From Gibbula magus (Eukaryota > Mollusca > Gastropoda > Trochida > Trochidae), in contig OW388296.1 of the NCBI GenBank assembly GCA_936450465.1, positions 49,117,750 to 49,181,749 of the forward strand: DNA of 64,000 bases, given 5' to 3'. The first letter of the stretch is position 1; each line of letters opens with the position of its first letter. This document shows positions 1 through 12,300 of this stretch, piece after piece. The position numbers and the translations under genes are program-made. The notes under the pieces were generated by a model. That model was not told the origin of the DNA and did not search any database. It was given only the letters and a program-made list of their open reading frames with translations.

Positions 1-200
1 GAGTAGTTTACCACCATCCTAAAATACATGGAAATGGGGGTAGTTCAACATCATCTTAAAGTAAATGGAAATGGGGGTAGTTTAACCCTGTCCTAAAGTA
101 CATGGAAATGGGGGTAGTTAAACACCTTCTTAAAGTACATGGAAATGAAATAGGTCAACACTAAGTCTTTCCTGAAGGAAATGGAACTGGAGTAGTTTAA
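1..200. repeat. Degenerate tandem repeat, about 37-bp unit
   Basis: Units share the core ACATGGAAATGGGGGTAGTT. The TGGGGG block recurs near 35, 72 and 109 and then decays to the right. The left edge is cut by the window boundary. From 200 to 914 I see only AT-rich DNA with no gene or repeat. Confidence 0.75.
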
Positions 201-914
201 CATTTTATTTCTTTTGCATGCGAATTTGATGGACCTACAAGGTGACCGCCCCCATCCATACCTCCCCTCCCCTGCTACACCTTCAACAAATTGCAATAAA
301 AACACAAACATAGAAAAACATCATTATGCATGTGCAGAAACGGAAATTACACGTCCCATTTACATGCACAGTAGGTATATGACCTATTTAACATGATCAA
401 CCCAAATTTATCAATTTGTCTGTTATAAATAAGATTCCAAAATTACGTTTGACTCATTGGCGCACGCCACACGCGGTACATTGTCCGGTTTTCTATCAGA
501 AATCACTACTTTTACCTTCATATCGTCAATATACTAAGTAAACTAAGATCAAAATGCCAATTTTCGGCTACAGTCAGTACTCCCCGATAACATAACATAA
601 TTTATAACATATGTTAGCATATGTAACCCCAAACAACACAATGGATGTACCTTTAAAGCAACGGTCGATCGTGCATATATGCTGCGGTAGATATCAAGGC
701 TAATGGCGTGTTTTTGCATATAATAATCACATATTTCATGCTAAAATTTCTATTAAACTCACTGTTGTTTTCAAGTTGGTGTATTTTATTTTATTCTCAA
801 CATATGCTAGTGTATATTTATACTGAATGAAGGATGCTTTTTAAATGTGTGAAGTGAACATTTTCGAAACATTTTAGGGGGTCTTCCGGCGTTTCCATGA
901 CAACCACATTACGT

Positions 915-1484
915 ATTATTTAAGGATGTCCGCTCCTTCCTGTTGAACTTCAAAAATGAAATATGATTAAGTAAAGATTTATTCTCATCTTTATGTACTT
1001 CATGATATTCTACATCATCTACATACTTTTAAAAAACAAATGAAATAAAGAAAATGTGACTTTAGAACCTCTAAAAAGTGCTTAAACAGCATAAATGGCC
1101 TAAATTTGACTAAAAATGGGGGGTTTCAGGTACATTTTGTGTAAAAGCTTAAAAAAAACCACACTACCATATATATTTTTTCATCGATTTCGGTAGGGTA
1201 ACATAAACTTTGTAACATATCGAAAAAAGTTTTTAAAAAGTTTAATACTAGAAATGTAGTATTTTAAAGTTTTTAGCAGTTTTTTTTCTCATTTTCCCAT
1301 AGACTCCCATGTTAAAATTGTACTTCACCCAACTATCTTACAGACGTCATATCTCGAAAAACTCCACACTACCCCCTATTTTTTAATGTTGATTTTCCAA
1401 TCATATACTTTGATCTTCTAAAAAATAAAAGTTAGAAAAAAAGTTTAATACTATAAATTTGAGGAGCGAACATCCTTAAATAAT
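915..1484. mobile_element. MITE-like element with about 24-bp terminal inverted repeats
   Basis: The left end reads ATTATTTAAGGATGTCCGCT. The right end, reverse-complemented, reads ATTATTTAAGGATGTTCGCT, so the match is nearly perfect across about 24 bp. The 570-bp body has no open reading frame of note, so this looks like a non-autonomous DNA transposon. No target-site duplication could be fixed because the ends themselves are AT-rich. Confidence 0.7.
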
Positions 1485-1550
1485 CTCCATAATACTTCTC
1501 CAAAATATGAGTGATGATGAAAGTTTATAATTTTATGTAAATTAAGGAAG

Positions 1551-1965
1551 TACCGTATTTCCTCTAATACAACCCCGGGGTTCTATTTCATTCAGCACCC
1601 CTTACCCCCCGGGTTCTATTAGAGACCCGGGTTGTATTGGAGGCCGGGTTATATTTTTTCAGACATGAATTGACGTTTACAATCTTCTTGGGATGACCTA
1701 TTGTAAAATGAGAATTAACTGAACAAGACGGATATTTGTTATCATGGACCTGTAATGCTGAATCTCACATGGTCACACCAATATTTCTCCTCAAAACGAG
1801 TGTATCACTATTTTATATTGCAACACGGAGTATTCAGTTGTTACGTGAAACCCGGGTTCTAATAGAGACCCGGGTTTTATTGGAGGCCCGGGTTGTATTT
1901 ACCTCAGCACCCCTTACCCCCCGGGTTGTATTGGAGGCCCGGGTTCTATTAGAGGAAATACGGTA
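1551..1965. mobile_element. MITE with terminal inverted repeats, rich in CCCGGG
   Basis: The ends TACCGTATTTCCTCTAATA and its complement AGAGGAAATACGGTA bound a 415-bp body. Within it, short segments with CCCGGGTT(G/C)TATT and GGAGGCCCGGG alternate as nested inverted repeats. A TA dinucleotide lies at each outer end, which could be a TA target duplication as in Tc1/mariner-type MITEs, but it could also be part of the terminal repeat. A degenerate end of the same family lies at 48670-48746. Confidence 0.75.
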
Positions 1966-2254
1966 ATCTGCTAAAATATAACGATGTCTTATCAACTAGA
2001 AAAGAATCTCTGTGATATAACGTTTCTGAAAATCCAACAAGGATAAAATACATACCCTAATTCCTACAATCACAAAAAAATATCGTTGACTATATTTTCC
2101 TATACTTCTTTGTTATCAGTAAGTGTCGTAGATTTAAATACACAAAAAATGCTTTTATTGCAATTTGTTGTAGGTTTATCAAAATTTGAGCTAGAAAGAC
2201 TGGACTATTAATGTACCACTGTTACATGATCACGCTATCTGAAACAGTAAAATC

Positions 2255-2355
2255 CTTGTACTTTTATCGAGATTCGAACCCACACACTCAGAGTCGGGCA
2301 CCCAGCACTGACTGTACCGACAGCTTACCTATTCGCCCACAGTAGCCTCGGCGGT
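2255..2355 (-). repeat. tRNA-derived SINE fragment
   Basis: On the minus strand there is a B-box-like GGGTTCGAATCTCG preceded by GTACAGTCAGTGCTGGGTGCCCGACTC. Related copies lie at 59640-59740 (minus) and in pieces near 19990 and 20100. The region does not fold into a proper cloverleaf, so I read it as a SINE head and not a tRNA gene. The rest of 1966-3020 shows nothing else. Confidence 0.6.
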
Positions 2356-3021
2356 CTAGGTTACATTTGTTCTCTATCTAAACGTCATATATGCAAACAA
2401 TGTTTCAGGGATTTTACAGTATAGGCTGTTTATCCTCCTGAAATAGCTGAGACAAAGTAGGATTTCTCGAAGGTGCAATTTCAGGGTCTTGTAGCATAAA
2501 ATGCGATTTTTCCCCTGTAAATCTATTTTAAAGATTTTTTTAAAGAATCCTGATTCTTTACAATTACCTTAGTAACATACTCTTAAAGCCTCTCAAACAT
2601 GTACAACACTTTTTTAGAGGTGGCTATTGAAAGAAACGTAAACATATGAACACAATTAACTGGATTGAGGAATGAGCGGTCAACGTGTAAAGCCAGCTCC
2701 GAGAGTATCGCAGCCGTTAGCGGCGACTTGTATAATGAAAGTATACTGTTTCAAAATTCAATTTTGTAACTACATGTATTATTCTCGTTTGAAAGGAGTT
2801 ATATATTTTATTATCAATAGGCTATAAGCCTACTGAAGCTTTTGATAAATAATCAACCTGAAAATATATTCAATCAAAATATTTGACTATTCCTCTATAG
2901 TCAGAAACTAATATATACTGACAGACGGACAGACGTGTACATAACTGTTTTTACGTATCTACAAGCGAGGCGATTCGCCTGTCGTTATCAGAAGCTGACA
3001 AGTGCAGCCCACATGTATCTC

Positions 3022-3043
3022 GGTCACGTGACCTTTCGGAAGT
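3022..3043 (+). promoter_or_regulatory. CACGTG palindrome plus ETS-like site upstream of the sulfotransferase gene
   Basis: GGTCACGTGACC (3022-3033) is a perfect 12-bp palindrome. It contains GTCACGTGAC, the consensus bound by MiT/TFE factors (the CLEAR or M-box type E-box). CGGAAGT follows at 3037-3043, matching an ETS core. The pair lies about 185 bp before the chosen start codon and just before the short upstream ORFs, as expected for a TATA-less promoter. That it works as a promoter is inference. Confidence 0.5.
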
Positions 3044-3058
3044 AAACACTTTCTAACA

Positions 3059-3158
3059 ATGGCGCTGCCCCGAGTTCCAAATTTGCAAGTGTGAAATTTT
3101 AATGTTGGTAAATCGCCCCTGGTTCTCGTTTGGCGACTGAAAAGCAATGTGGTTGTAA
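3059..3158 (+). promoter_or_regulatory. 5' leader with three short upstream ORFs
   Basis: Three ATG-initiated minicistrons precede the main start at 3217. The first is 3059-3094 (11 codons), with a strong context AACAATGG. The second is 3102-3140 (12 codons) and the third is 3147-3158 (3 codons). If transcription begins near the CACGTG box, all three would be in the mRNA and could damp translation of the main frame. The main start itself has the context ATCAGTATGA. Confidence 0.5.
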
Positions 3159-3216
3159 CGTTAGGAATTTTGATTGTTGTCGCAAGCCTGTTTTACCTCG
3201 AAATTTTACCATCAGT

Positions 3217-3337
3217 ATGAAAATGTGGCTCCGACTGTTTACCGTTTTGGCAGCGCTTGGAGTTTTTCTACCAATGATGGTGCTTGTCTACATGAACGCG
3301 TGGACACTCTCGGACGGATCGGACCGACTCAGTGTTG
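3217..3337 (+). CDS. CHST11-like: Sulfotransferase coding exon 1 (membrane anchor)
   Basis: This exon encodes 40 residues plus one base, starting MKMWLRLFTVLAALGVFLPM. It ends at a strong donor GTGAGT (3338-3343) in phase 1. The frame is open upstream to a TTG at 3130, but 3217 is the first ATG; a second ATG follows two codons later. The short basic N-terminus followed by about 22 hydrophobic residues is the type II anchor expected for a Golgi sulfotransferase. Confidence 0.8.
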
Positions 3338-6300
3338 GTGAGTTCATAAAATTTGACAATTTTCATCTAAAGGTTAAAGGTCAACAGTTTTAATCGGCAT
3401 GCACGTATCGCTATGCCAGAAACGCCGATACAAGTCGGGAAGTGATGTCTGAAGTTTGCTCGCAACCCTCCGCAAACTGAGGCCCTTCTTGGGTTACGAA
3501 TCGTTACAGCAAATCCGCTTTCGTTATAACGCTTATATGTTTTGAATCTTATTATTTCAATTTATGAGATACATATGAAAACTATGAATTGATATCAAAG
3601 GTTCATCAATACAAATTTAGATGTTACGTAATTATGACTCTCGTCTGAAGATTTTCAAGTGGTGTTATAATGAGGTGTTTTGAGCAATGCCATTATGAAC
3701 GTTATCTCACGGTTTTTCGTTGTTTTCGCAACCTGTTCTTTGGAATGTTTTTTTTACTAGAAACATCAATTATAGATTAACATTCTGCTCCAAACAGTTA
3801 CTTAATAAGTGCGCAGAAATTTATGCATTTTCAATCTTCGCTGGACTCATAACTTCAAGAATCAAAATGTTTTCTTTGCCTGGAACTTGTTCATTTGCGT
3901 CATAACGAATATCAGCCAACAGGAAGATATGTTGTTCATTTGTTGAATTCTTCTTTTGAAGTTAACGGTCATGGCATTTGTTAATATATTGATATACAAA
4001 AACTTTCTTTTTGAGAAAATATGTTTATTTTGTCATGAATAAAATATGTTTAAATCAAAATATTTTAACAAAAGATGTTTGATAATGACTTATTTAAATT
4101 TAATTTGCTCATTCCCTTGTACATTGTTTGTTCACTCATCTACATTCACTCCTTCATCCATTTGTATTTCATTCATTCTTTCATTCAGAGGTTAACATTA
4201 TGTAAGTCTTATGCCACAGAGTTTTATCTATGATTTGCCCAGATAACAACCAAAACATCAATTACTTGTCCTTAAAACAATTTACTGTCAACATTGGAAG
4301 ACAAGTACAAATTAAAATTTTCTAATACTTCATTCATTTCCTTAAATATTATTAATTCATTTCTTTTTAACTTTTTCATTTTATCTATAATAAAATAAAT
4401 TATTCATCCTTTATTCATGCTTTCATTCCATGTAAATCATTTGTTAATTCCTTTTCACCTCATTCATTTATTATCCCCCGCCGCGCTCAAATACTGTTCA
4501 CTGGATTCTTTTCATATTTTGTGTATGGGTTCATCATGGGAAGAGTAATCTTCCTACAGAGGTTTGTGACCTTGACCTTTATTTCAAGGTCACGACAAGA
4601 CTTTGTCATTTTACCCTTGTCAGTGCGATATCACAAGAACCATTCACTGGAGTCTCTTCATATTTTACACATAGCTTCTCCAAGGAAAGACAAAGGGCTG
4701 ATTAGATTTTGGTGACCTTGACATTATTTTCAAGGTCACAGCGGAACTTTTAATTTTTCGGCATGTTAATGTACATGTAATTCTTGTCAGCGGGATATCT
4801 CAAGAACCATTCACAGGAATTCCATCATATCTTACACAAAGCACCTCATAGGGAAGACAAAGGGCTGAATAGATTTTGGTGACCTTGACATCATTCTCAA
4901 GGTCACAATAGAACTGATTTTTTCAATATGATAATGTACATGTAAATCTTGTCAGCGGGATATCTCAAGAACCATTCTCAGGAATTCCATCATATCTTAC
5001 ACAAAGCACCTCCTTGGAAAGACAAAGCGCTGATTAGATTTTGGTGACCTTGACATTATTCTCAAGGTCACAGTGGAGCTTTGACTTTTCCGACATGTTT
5101 GACAGTTGATTTTGCTGATTTTTACGTTATTTTTCAATTTTGAAGTATTAATTTGCGGCGGGGGATCATGTCACCTTAGTGACAACCACTTGTTTTAAAA
5201 TGTTCCGTCCTTTAAAATTCATCTTTAATTAGTCATTCATTACATTATGCTCATTCATTTTATTCATTCTTTCATAAAGTAACAATCAATTTTATATTCT
5301 AATATTTAATCAAGTTCATTTCATTCACTGGTACATCATTCAGTCATCCTTTAATTTTAATATATTTGTTTAGATATGCATCGTTAATTCCTTCCATTTA
5401 TAATCCACTGACTAGTCATTCATTCATTAATCGACACTTTATTCACTTTATGTACCATTTATTTATCAGTTTGTTCTCTTACACTACATTTATTTGATAA
5501 TCCACCATTTATGCATTCCTAAACTCCATTCAGTGATTCCATGTAACATGTGTAATATTATATCATTTCTTTTTGGAGCCTCAAATCAACTCTTTCATTC
5601 ATTCATTTGTTCTCTACACTTCCTTTATTTCATAATCTACCATTCATTTATCAGTCCATTCACTCATTCTTTCTATCATACATCCAACGTTCATGTCCAT
5701 TCATCTCATAATGCACTATAGTCATTCATCCATTCACTCATTCGTTCTATCATCCATGCAACGTTCATGTCCATTCATCTCATAATGCACTATCATCATT
5801 CATCCATTCACTCATTCTTTCTATCATCCATGCAACAATCATGTCCTTTCATCTCATAATGCACTATAGTCATTCATTCATTCATTCTATCATCCATGCA
5901 ACGTTCATGTCCATTCATCTCATAATGCACTATAGTCATTCATCCATTCACTCATTCTTTCTATCATCCATGCAACATTCATGTCCATTCATCTCATAAT
6001 GCATTATAGTCATTCATCCATTCATTCTATCATCCATGCAACATTCATGTCCATTCTTCTCATAATGCACTATAGTTATTCATCCATTCATTCATTCTTT
6101 CTATCATCCATGCAACGTTCATGTCCATTCATCTCATAATGCACTATAGTCATTCATCCATTCATTCATTCATTCTATCATCCATGCAACATTCATGTCC
6201 ATTCTTCTCATAATGCACTATAGTCATTCATCCATTCATTCATTCTTTCTATCATCCATGCAACATGTCCATTCATCTCATAATGCACTATAGTCATTCA

Positions 6301-9300
6301 TCCATTCACTCATTCATTCTATTATCCATGCAACATTCATGTCCATTCTTCTCATAATGCACTATAGTCATTCATCCATACTCTCATTCTTTCTATCATC
6401 GATGCAACGTTCATGTCCATTCATCTCATAATGCACTATAGTCATTCATCCATTCATTCATTCATTCTATCATCCATGCAACATTCATGTCCATTCTTCT
6501 CATAATGCACTTTCATCATTCATCCATTCATTCATTCTTTCTATCATCCATGCAACGTTCATGTCCATTCATCTCATAATGCACTATAGTCATTCATCCA
6601 TTCACTCATTCTTTCTATCATCCATGCAACGTTCATGTCCACTCATCTCATAATGCACTATAGTCATTCATCCATTCACTCATTCTTTCTATCATACATG
6701 CAACATTCATGTCCATTCATCTCATAATGCACTATAGTCATTCATCCATTCACTCATTCATTCATTCATCCATGCAACATTCATGTCCATTCATCTCATA
6801 ATGCACTATAGTCATTCATCCATTCACTCATTCATTCATTCATCCATGCAACATTCATGTCCATTAATCTCATAATGCACTATAGTCATTCATCCATTCA
6901 CTCATTCATTCATTCATCCATGCAACATTCATGTCCATTAATCTCATAATGCACTATAGTCATTCATCCATTCACTCATTCATTCTATCATCCATGCAAC
7001 GTTCATGTCCACTCATCTCATAATGCACTATAGTCATTCATCCATTCACTCATTCATTCTATCATCCATGCAACATTCATGTCCATTCTTCTCATAATGC
7101 ACTATAGTCATTCATCCATTCACTCATTCTTTCTATCATCTATGCAACATTCATGTCCATTCATCTCATAATGCACTAAAGTCATTCATCCATTCACTCA
7201 TTCATTCTATCATCCATGTGGCATTCATGTCCATTCATCTCATAATGCACTATAGTCATTCATCCATTCACTCATTCTTTCTATCAACCATGTAGCATTC
7301 ATGTCCATTCTTCTCATAATGCACTATAGTCATTTATCATCCATTCACTCATTCTTTCTATCATCCATGTAGCATTCATGTCCATTCTTCTCATAATGCA
7401 CTAAAGTCATTCATCCATTCACTCATTCTTTCTATCATCCATGCAACATTCATGTCCATTCATCTCATAATGCACTATAGTCATTCATCCATTCACTCAT
7501 TCATTCTATCATCCATGCAACATTCATGTCCATTCATCTCATAATGCACTATAGTCATTCATCCATTCACTCATTCTTTCTATCATCCATGCAACGATCA
7601 TGTCCATTCATCTCATAATGCACTATAGTCATTCATTCACTCACTCATTCATTCTATTATCCATGCAACATTCATGTCCATTTCATACACTGTTTGCAAC
7701 TCTGTTCATCCATTTTCTGATACTTATTAATTGATTTCACAGTTCATTTATTTACTTCAAAAGACACATCCTTTAAACAATGTATTTCAAACCGCTATTT
7801 TTATTTAATTAATAGTTAATAATCCATTCATTGTTATATGGTCCATTCATCCATTTCATTCAATCCATTCATTCATTTAATGTGATTGATTTATTCTTTT
7901 ATTATCCCCCGCCACGAAGTGGAAAGGGGATATAGGTTTGGGCTCCATCCATCCGTCCGTCCTTCCGAGATAAAGGGGACAGCTTTTCTCAGAAACTGTT
8001 TAAGATAGGTTTACCAAATTTGATGAGTTGCTTGAGGGCATGAATACCTTGATGGAGTTCGAAAATGAGAAGCGTGCAATTATTTTTTCTTGAGTTATTG
8101 CCCTTGTTCCGTATTTTTGGACTTTGTTCATGGTATCTCCAAAGCGGACAACTTTTCTCAGAAACCATTTAAGATAAGGTTATCAAATTTGTTGTGTTGT
8201 TTGAAGGCATGAATACCTTGATGGAGTTCGAAAATGAGAAGCATGCAATTATTTTTTTCGGAGTTGTTGCCCTTGTTCCATATTTTTGGACTTTGTTCAT
8301 GGTATCTCCAAAGAGGACAGCTTTTCTCAGAAACCGTTTAAGATAGGGTTATCAAATTTGTTGTGTTGTTTGAAGGCATAGATACCTTGATTGAGTTCGA
8401 AAATGAGAAGTGTGCAATTATTTTTTCCAGAGTTATTGCCCTTGTTCCGTATTTCTGGCGTTTTTTCATCGTATCTCCAAAGTCGACAGTTTTTCTCAGA
8501 AACTATTTAAGATAGGAGAACCAAAATTGGTGTGTTGCTTGAGGGCACACATACCTTTATGGAATGAAAATGAGTAATGCACAATTATTTCGAATTATTG
8601 CCCTTTTTCCAATTTCTTGGCTCTGGCGGGGGATGTTGATGACTATGTCTTCTTGTTTTAATTCATTCATTTCATTTCGTCTGTCCGTCCGTCTGTAAAG
8701 TTTTTGCATTTTTGACTTCTTCTCCAGAACCAGAGCTGAAATTTAATGTCCCCTAGGCCAAAGGGGATTCTAAATTGTAGATTTCGTGACCTTGTGACCC
8801 CAAAAGTGGGTCACAGGGGTCATGACCTTAAAACCTTTTTTCATCTTCTTCTAAAGTATGAAAAGCCCTAGAAAGCTGAAATGTTGTGTACAGACTCCTT
8901 GGGCAATGGGAATTCTAAATTGTAGATTTCGTGACCCTGTGACCTCAAATGTGGGTCACAGGGGTCATGACCTCAAAACCTATTTTCATCTTCTTTTCAA
9001 GTATGAAAAGCTGTACAAAGCTAAAATGTTCTGTACCGACACCTTGGCTAATGGGGTTTCTAAATTGTAGATTTCGTGACCCTGAGACCTCAAATGTGGG
9101 TCTCAGGGGTCATGACCTAAAAACCTAATTTCATCTTCTTTTCAAGTATTAAAAGCTCTAGAAAGCTGAAATTTTATGTACAGATTCCTTGGCCAAATCA
9201 CAAATCTAGGGGGTCACAATCTAAAATCTTATTATTTGTTTTTTAACAATGTATTACTTAAGATAACGTAGATATTCAACTTTAGATAATAAATCAATGA

Positions 9301-12300
9301 ATTCCTGATGAGCTACAGAGCCCATGGCTCTATTTTTAGCTCATCAGGCCTGAAAGGCCCGATGGGCTTATGGCATGGCATGGCGTCCGGCGTCCGTCCA
9401 TCCGTCCATCCGTCCGTTCATCCGTCCGTAAACTTTTCGCTTTTTCGACTTCTTCTCCAGAACCAATAACTCCACAGAGCTGGAATTTTATGTGCAGACT
9501 CCTTGGCAAATGGGGATTCTAAATTGTAGATTTCGTGACCCCATGACCCCAAATGGGGTCACACGGGTCACATGTTTAAAAACCTATTTTCATCTTCTTC
9601 TCCAGTTCCAAAAGGTCTAGAGAGCTGAAAAGTTGTATGCAGACTCCTTGGCCAATGGAGATTCTAAATTGTAGATTTCGTGACCCCATGACCCCAAATG
9701 GGGTCACAGGGGTCACATCCTTAAAAACCTATTTTCATCATCTTCTCCAGTTTGAAAAGTTCTAGAGAGCTGAAAAGTTGTATGCAGACTCCTTGGCCAA
9801 TGGGGATTCTAAATTGTAGATTTCGTGACCCAATGACCCCAAATGGGGTCACAGGGGTCACATGTTTAAAAACCTATTTTCATCTTCTTCTCCAGTTCCA
9901 AAAGGTCTAGAGAGCTGAAAAGTTGTGTGCAGACTCCTTGGCCAATGGGGATTCTAAATTGTAGATGTCGTGACCCCATGACCCCAAATGGGGTCACAGG
10001 GGTCAAATCCTTAAAAACCTATTTTCATCTTCTTCTCCAGTTCCAAAAGGTCTAGAGAGCTGAAAAGTTGTATGCAGACTCCTTGGCCAATGGGGATTCT
10101 AAATTGTAGATTTCGTGACCCCATGACCCCAAATGGGGTCACAGGGGTCACATCCTTAAAAACCTATTTTCATCTTCTTCTCCAGTTCCAACAGGTCTAG
10201 AGAGATGAAAAGTTGTGTGCAGACTCCTTGGCCAATGGGGATTCTAAATTGTAGATTTCGTGACCCCATGACCCCAAATGGGGTCACAGGGGTCACATCC
10301 TTAAAAACCTATTTTCATCTTCTTCTCAAGTTCCAACAGGTCTTGAGAGCTGAAAAGTTGTGTGCAGACTCCTTGGCCAATGGGGATTCTAAATTGTAGA
10401 TTTCGTAACCCCATGACCCCAAATTGGGTCACAAGGGTCACATGTTTAAAAACCTATTTTCATCTTCTTCTCCAGTTCCAAAAGGTCTAGAGAGCTGAAA
10501 AGGTGTTTGCAGACTCCTTGGCCAATGGGGATTCTTAATTGTAGATTTCGTGACCCCATGACCCCAAATGGGGTCACAGGGGTCACATCCTTAAAAACCT
10601 ATTTTCATCATCTTCTCCAGTTCTAAAAGGTCTAGAGAGCTGAAAAGTTGTGTGAAGACTCCTTGGCCTATGGGGATTCTAAATTGTAGATCTCGTGACC
10701 CCATGACCCCAAATGGGGTCACAGGGGTCACATCCTTAAAAACATATTTTCATCTTCTTCTCCAGTTCCAAAAGTTCTAGAGAGCTGAAAAGTTGTGTGC
10801 AGACTCCTTGGCCAATGGGGATTCTACATTGTTGATTTTGTGACCCCATGACCTCAAATGGGGTCACAGGGGTCACATCCTTAAAAACCTATTTCCATCT
10901 TCTTCTCCAGTTCCAAAAGGTCTAGAGAGCTGAAAAATTGTGTGCATACTCCTTGACCAATGGGGATTCTAAATTGTAGATTTCGTGACCCCGTGACCCC
11001 AAATGGGGTCACAGAGGTCACAACCCCAAAAACCTATTTTCGTCTTCTTCTCCAGTTCCAAAAGTTCTAGAGAGCTGAAAAGTTGTGTGCATACTCCTTG
11101 GCCAATGGGGATTCTAAATTGTAGATTTCGTGACACTGTGACCCCATTTGGGGTCAATGGGGTCACATCCTTAAAAACCTATTTTCATCTTCTTCTCCAG
11201 TTCCAAAAGGTCTAGAGAGCTGAAAAGTTGTGTGCAGACTCCTTGGCCAATGGGGATTCTAAATTGTAGATTTCGTGACCCCGTGACCCCAAATGGGGTC
11301 ACAGGGGTCACATCCTTAAAAACCTATTTTCATCTTCTTCTCCAGTTCCAAAAGGTCTTGAGAGCTAAAAAGTTGTGTGCATACTCCTTGGCCAATGGGG
11401 ATTCTAAATTGTAGATTTCGTGACACTGTGACCCCATTTGGGGTCAATGGGGTCACATCCTTAAAAACCTATTTTCATCTTCTTCTCCAGTTCCAAAAGG
11501 TCTAGAGAGCTGAAAAGTTGTGTGCAGACTCCTTGGCCAATGGGGATTCTTAATTTTAGATTTCGTGACCCCGTGACCCCAAATGGGGTCACAGAGGTCA
11601 CAACCCAAAAAACCTATTTTCGTCTTCTTCTCCAGTTCCAAAAGGTCTAGAGAGCTGAAAAGTTGTGTAGAGACTCTTTGGTCAAAGGTGATTCTTAATT
11701 GTAGGATTGGTGACCCTGTGACTCCGAATACAGGTCACGGGTCATGATCTAAAAACCTATTTTTTGCTTGTTAACATTGTATTACTTGAGATAACTTAGA
11801 TATACAACCTTAGATAATAAAGAAAATCCTGATGAGCTACAGAGCCCATGGCTCTATTTTTCATAATTCATTCATACCTTTATTATTTTTATGGATCATT
11901 CATTCACTTAATTCATTCCACAATGTCTCATTCTTTTACTCATAATTCATTCATTCCTTTATAGTCCATTTATTCACTAAAATCATTCATTTCATAATGC
12001 TCCACTCTACTATTTCCTTCCACAACATTCATGTCCTCATACTTTATTCATTTATCCATTCAGTCAAGATGCTAAATTCCTTTGTTCTTCAAAAGTTAAT
12101 TTTGACATTTTACAACAGCAGCAGCAGTTGGGAGGAAGATCCACTTCAAAAGCAGAGACAGACCAGATACTAAGCGGCCCCACAAGGTAAAGGGTGTACC
12201 AGTATATACTTTCTTCAAAGGACTAATATTTCTCATTTTCTTCCCACAAAGTTTACTCCTTTCAGATTTTCTATCCTAACCTCTGTTCTACTGTACTGTC

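Noticed and set aside
9302..9348. Hammerhead ribozyme at CTGATGAG in the CATCAGG element
   Set aside because: The CTGATGAG box is followed by a plain hairpin and there is no GAAA box at the right distance; the similarity is limited to one motif.
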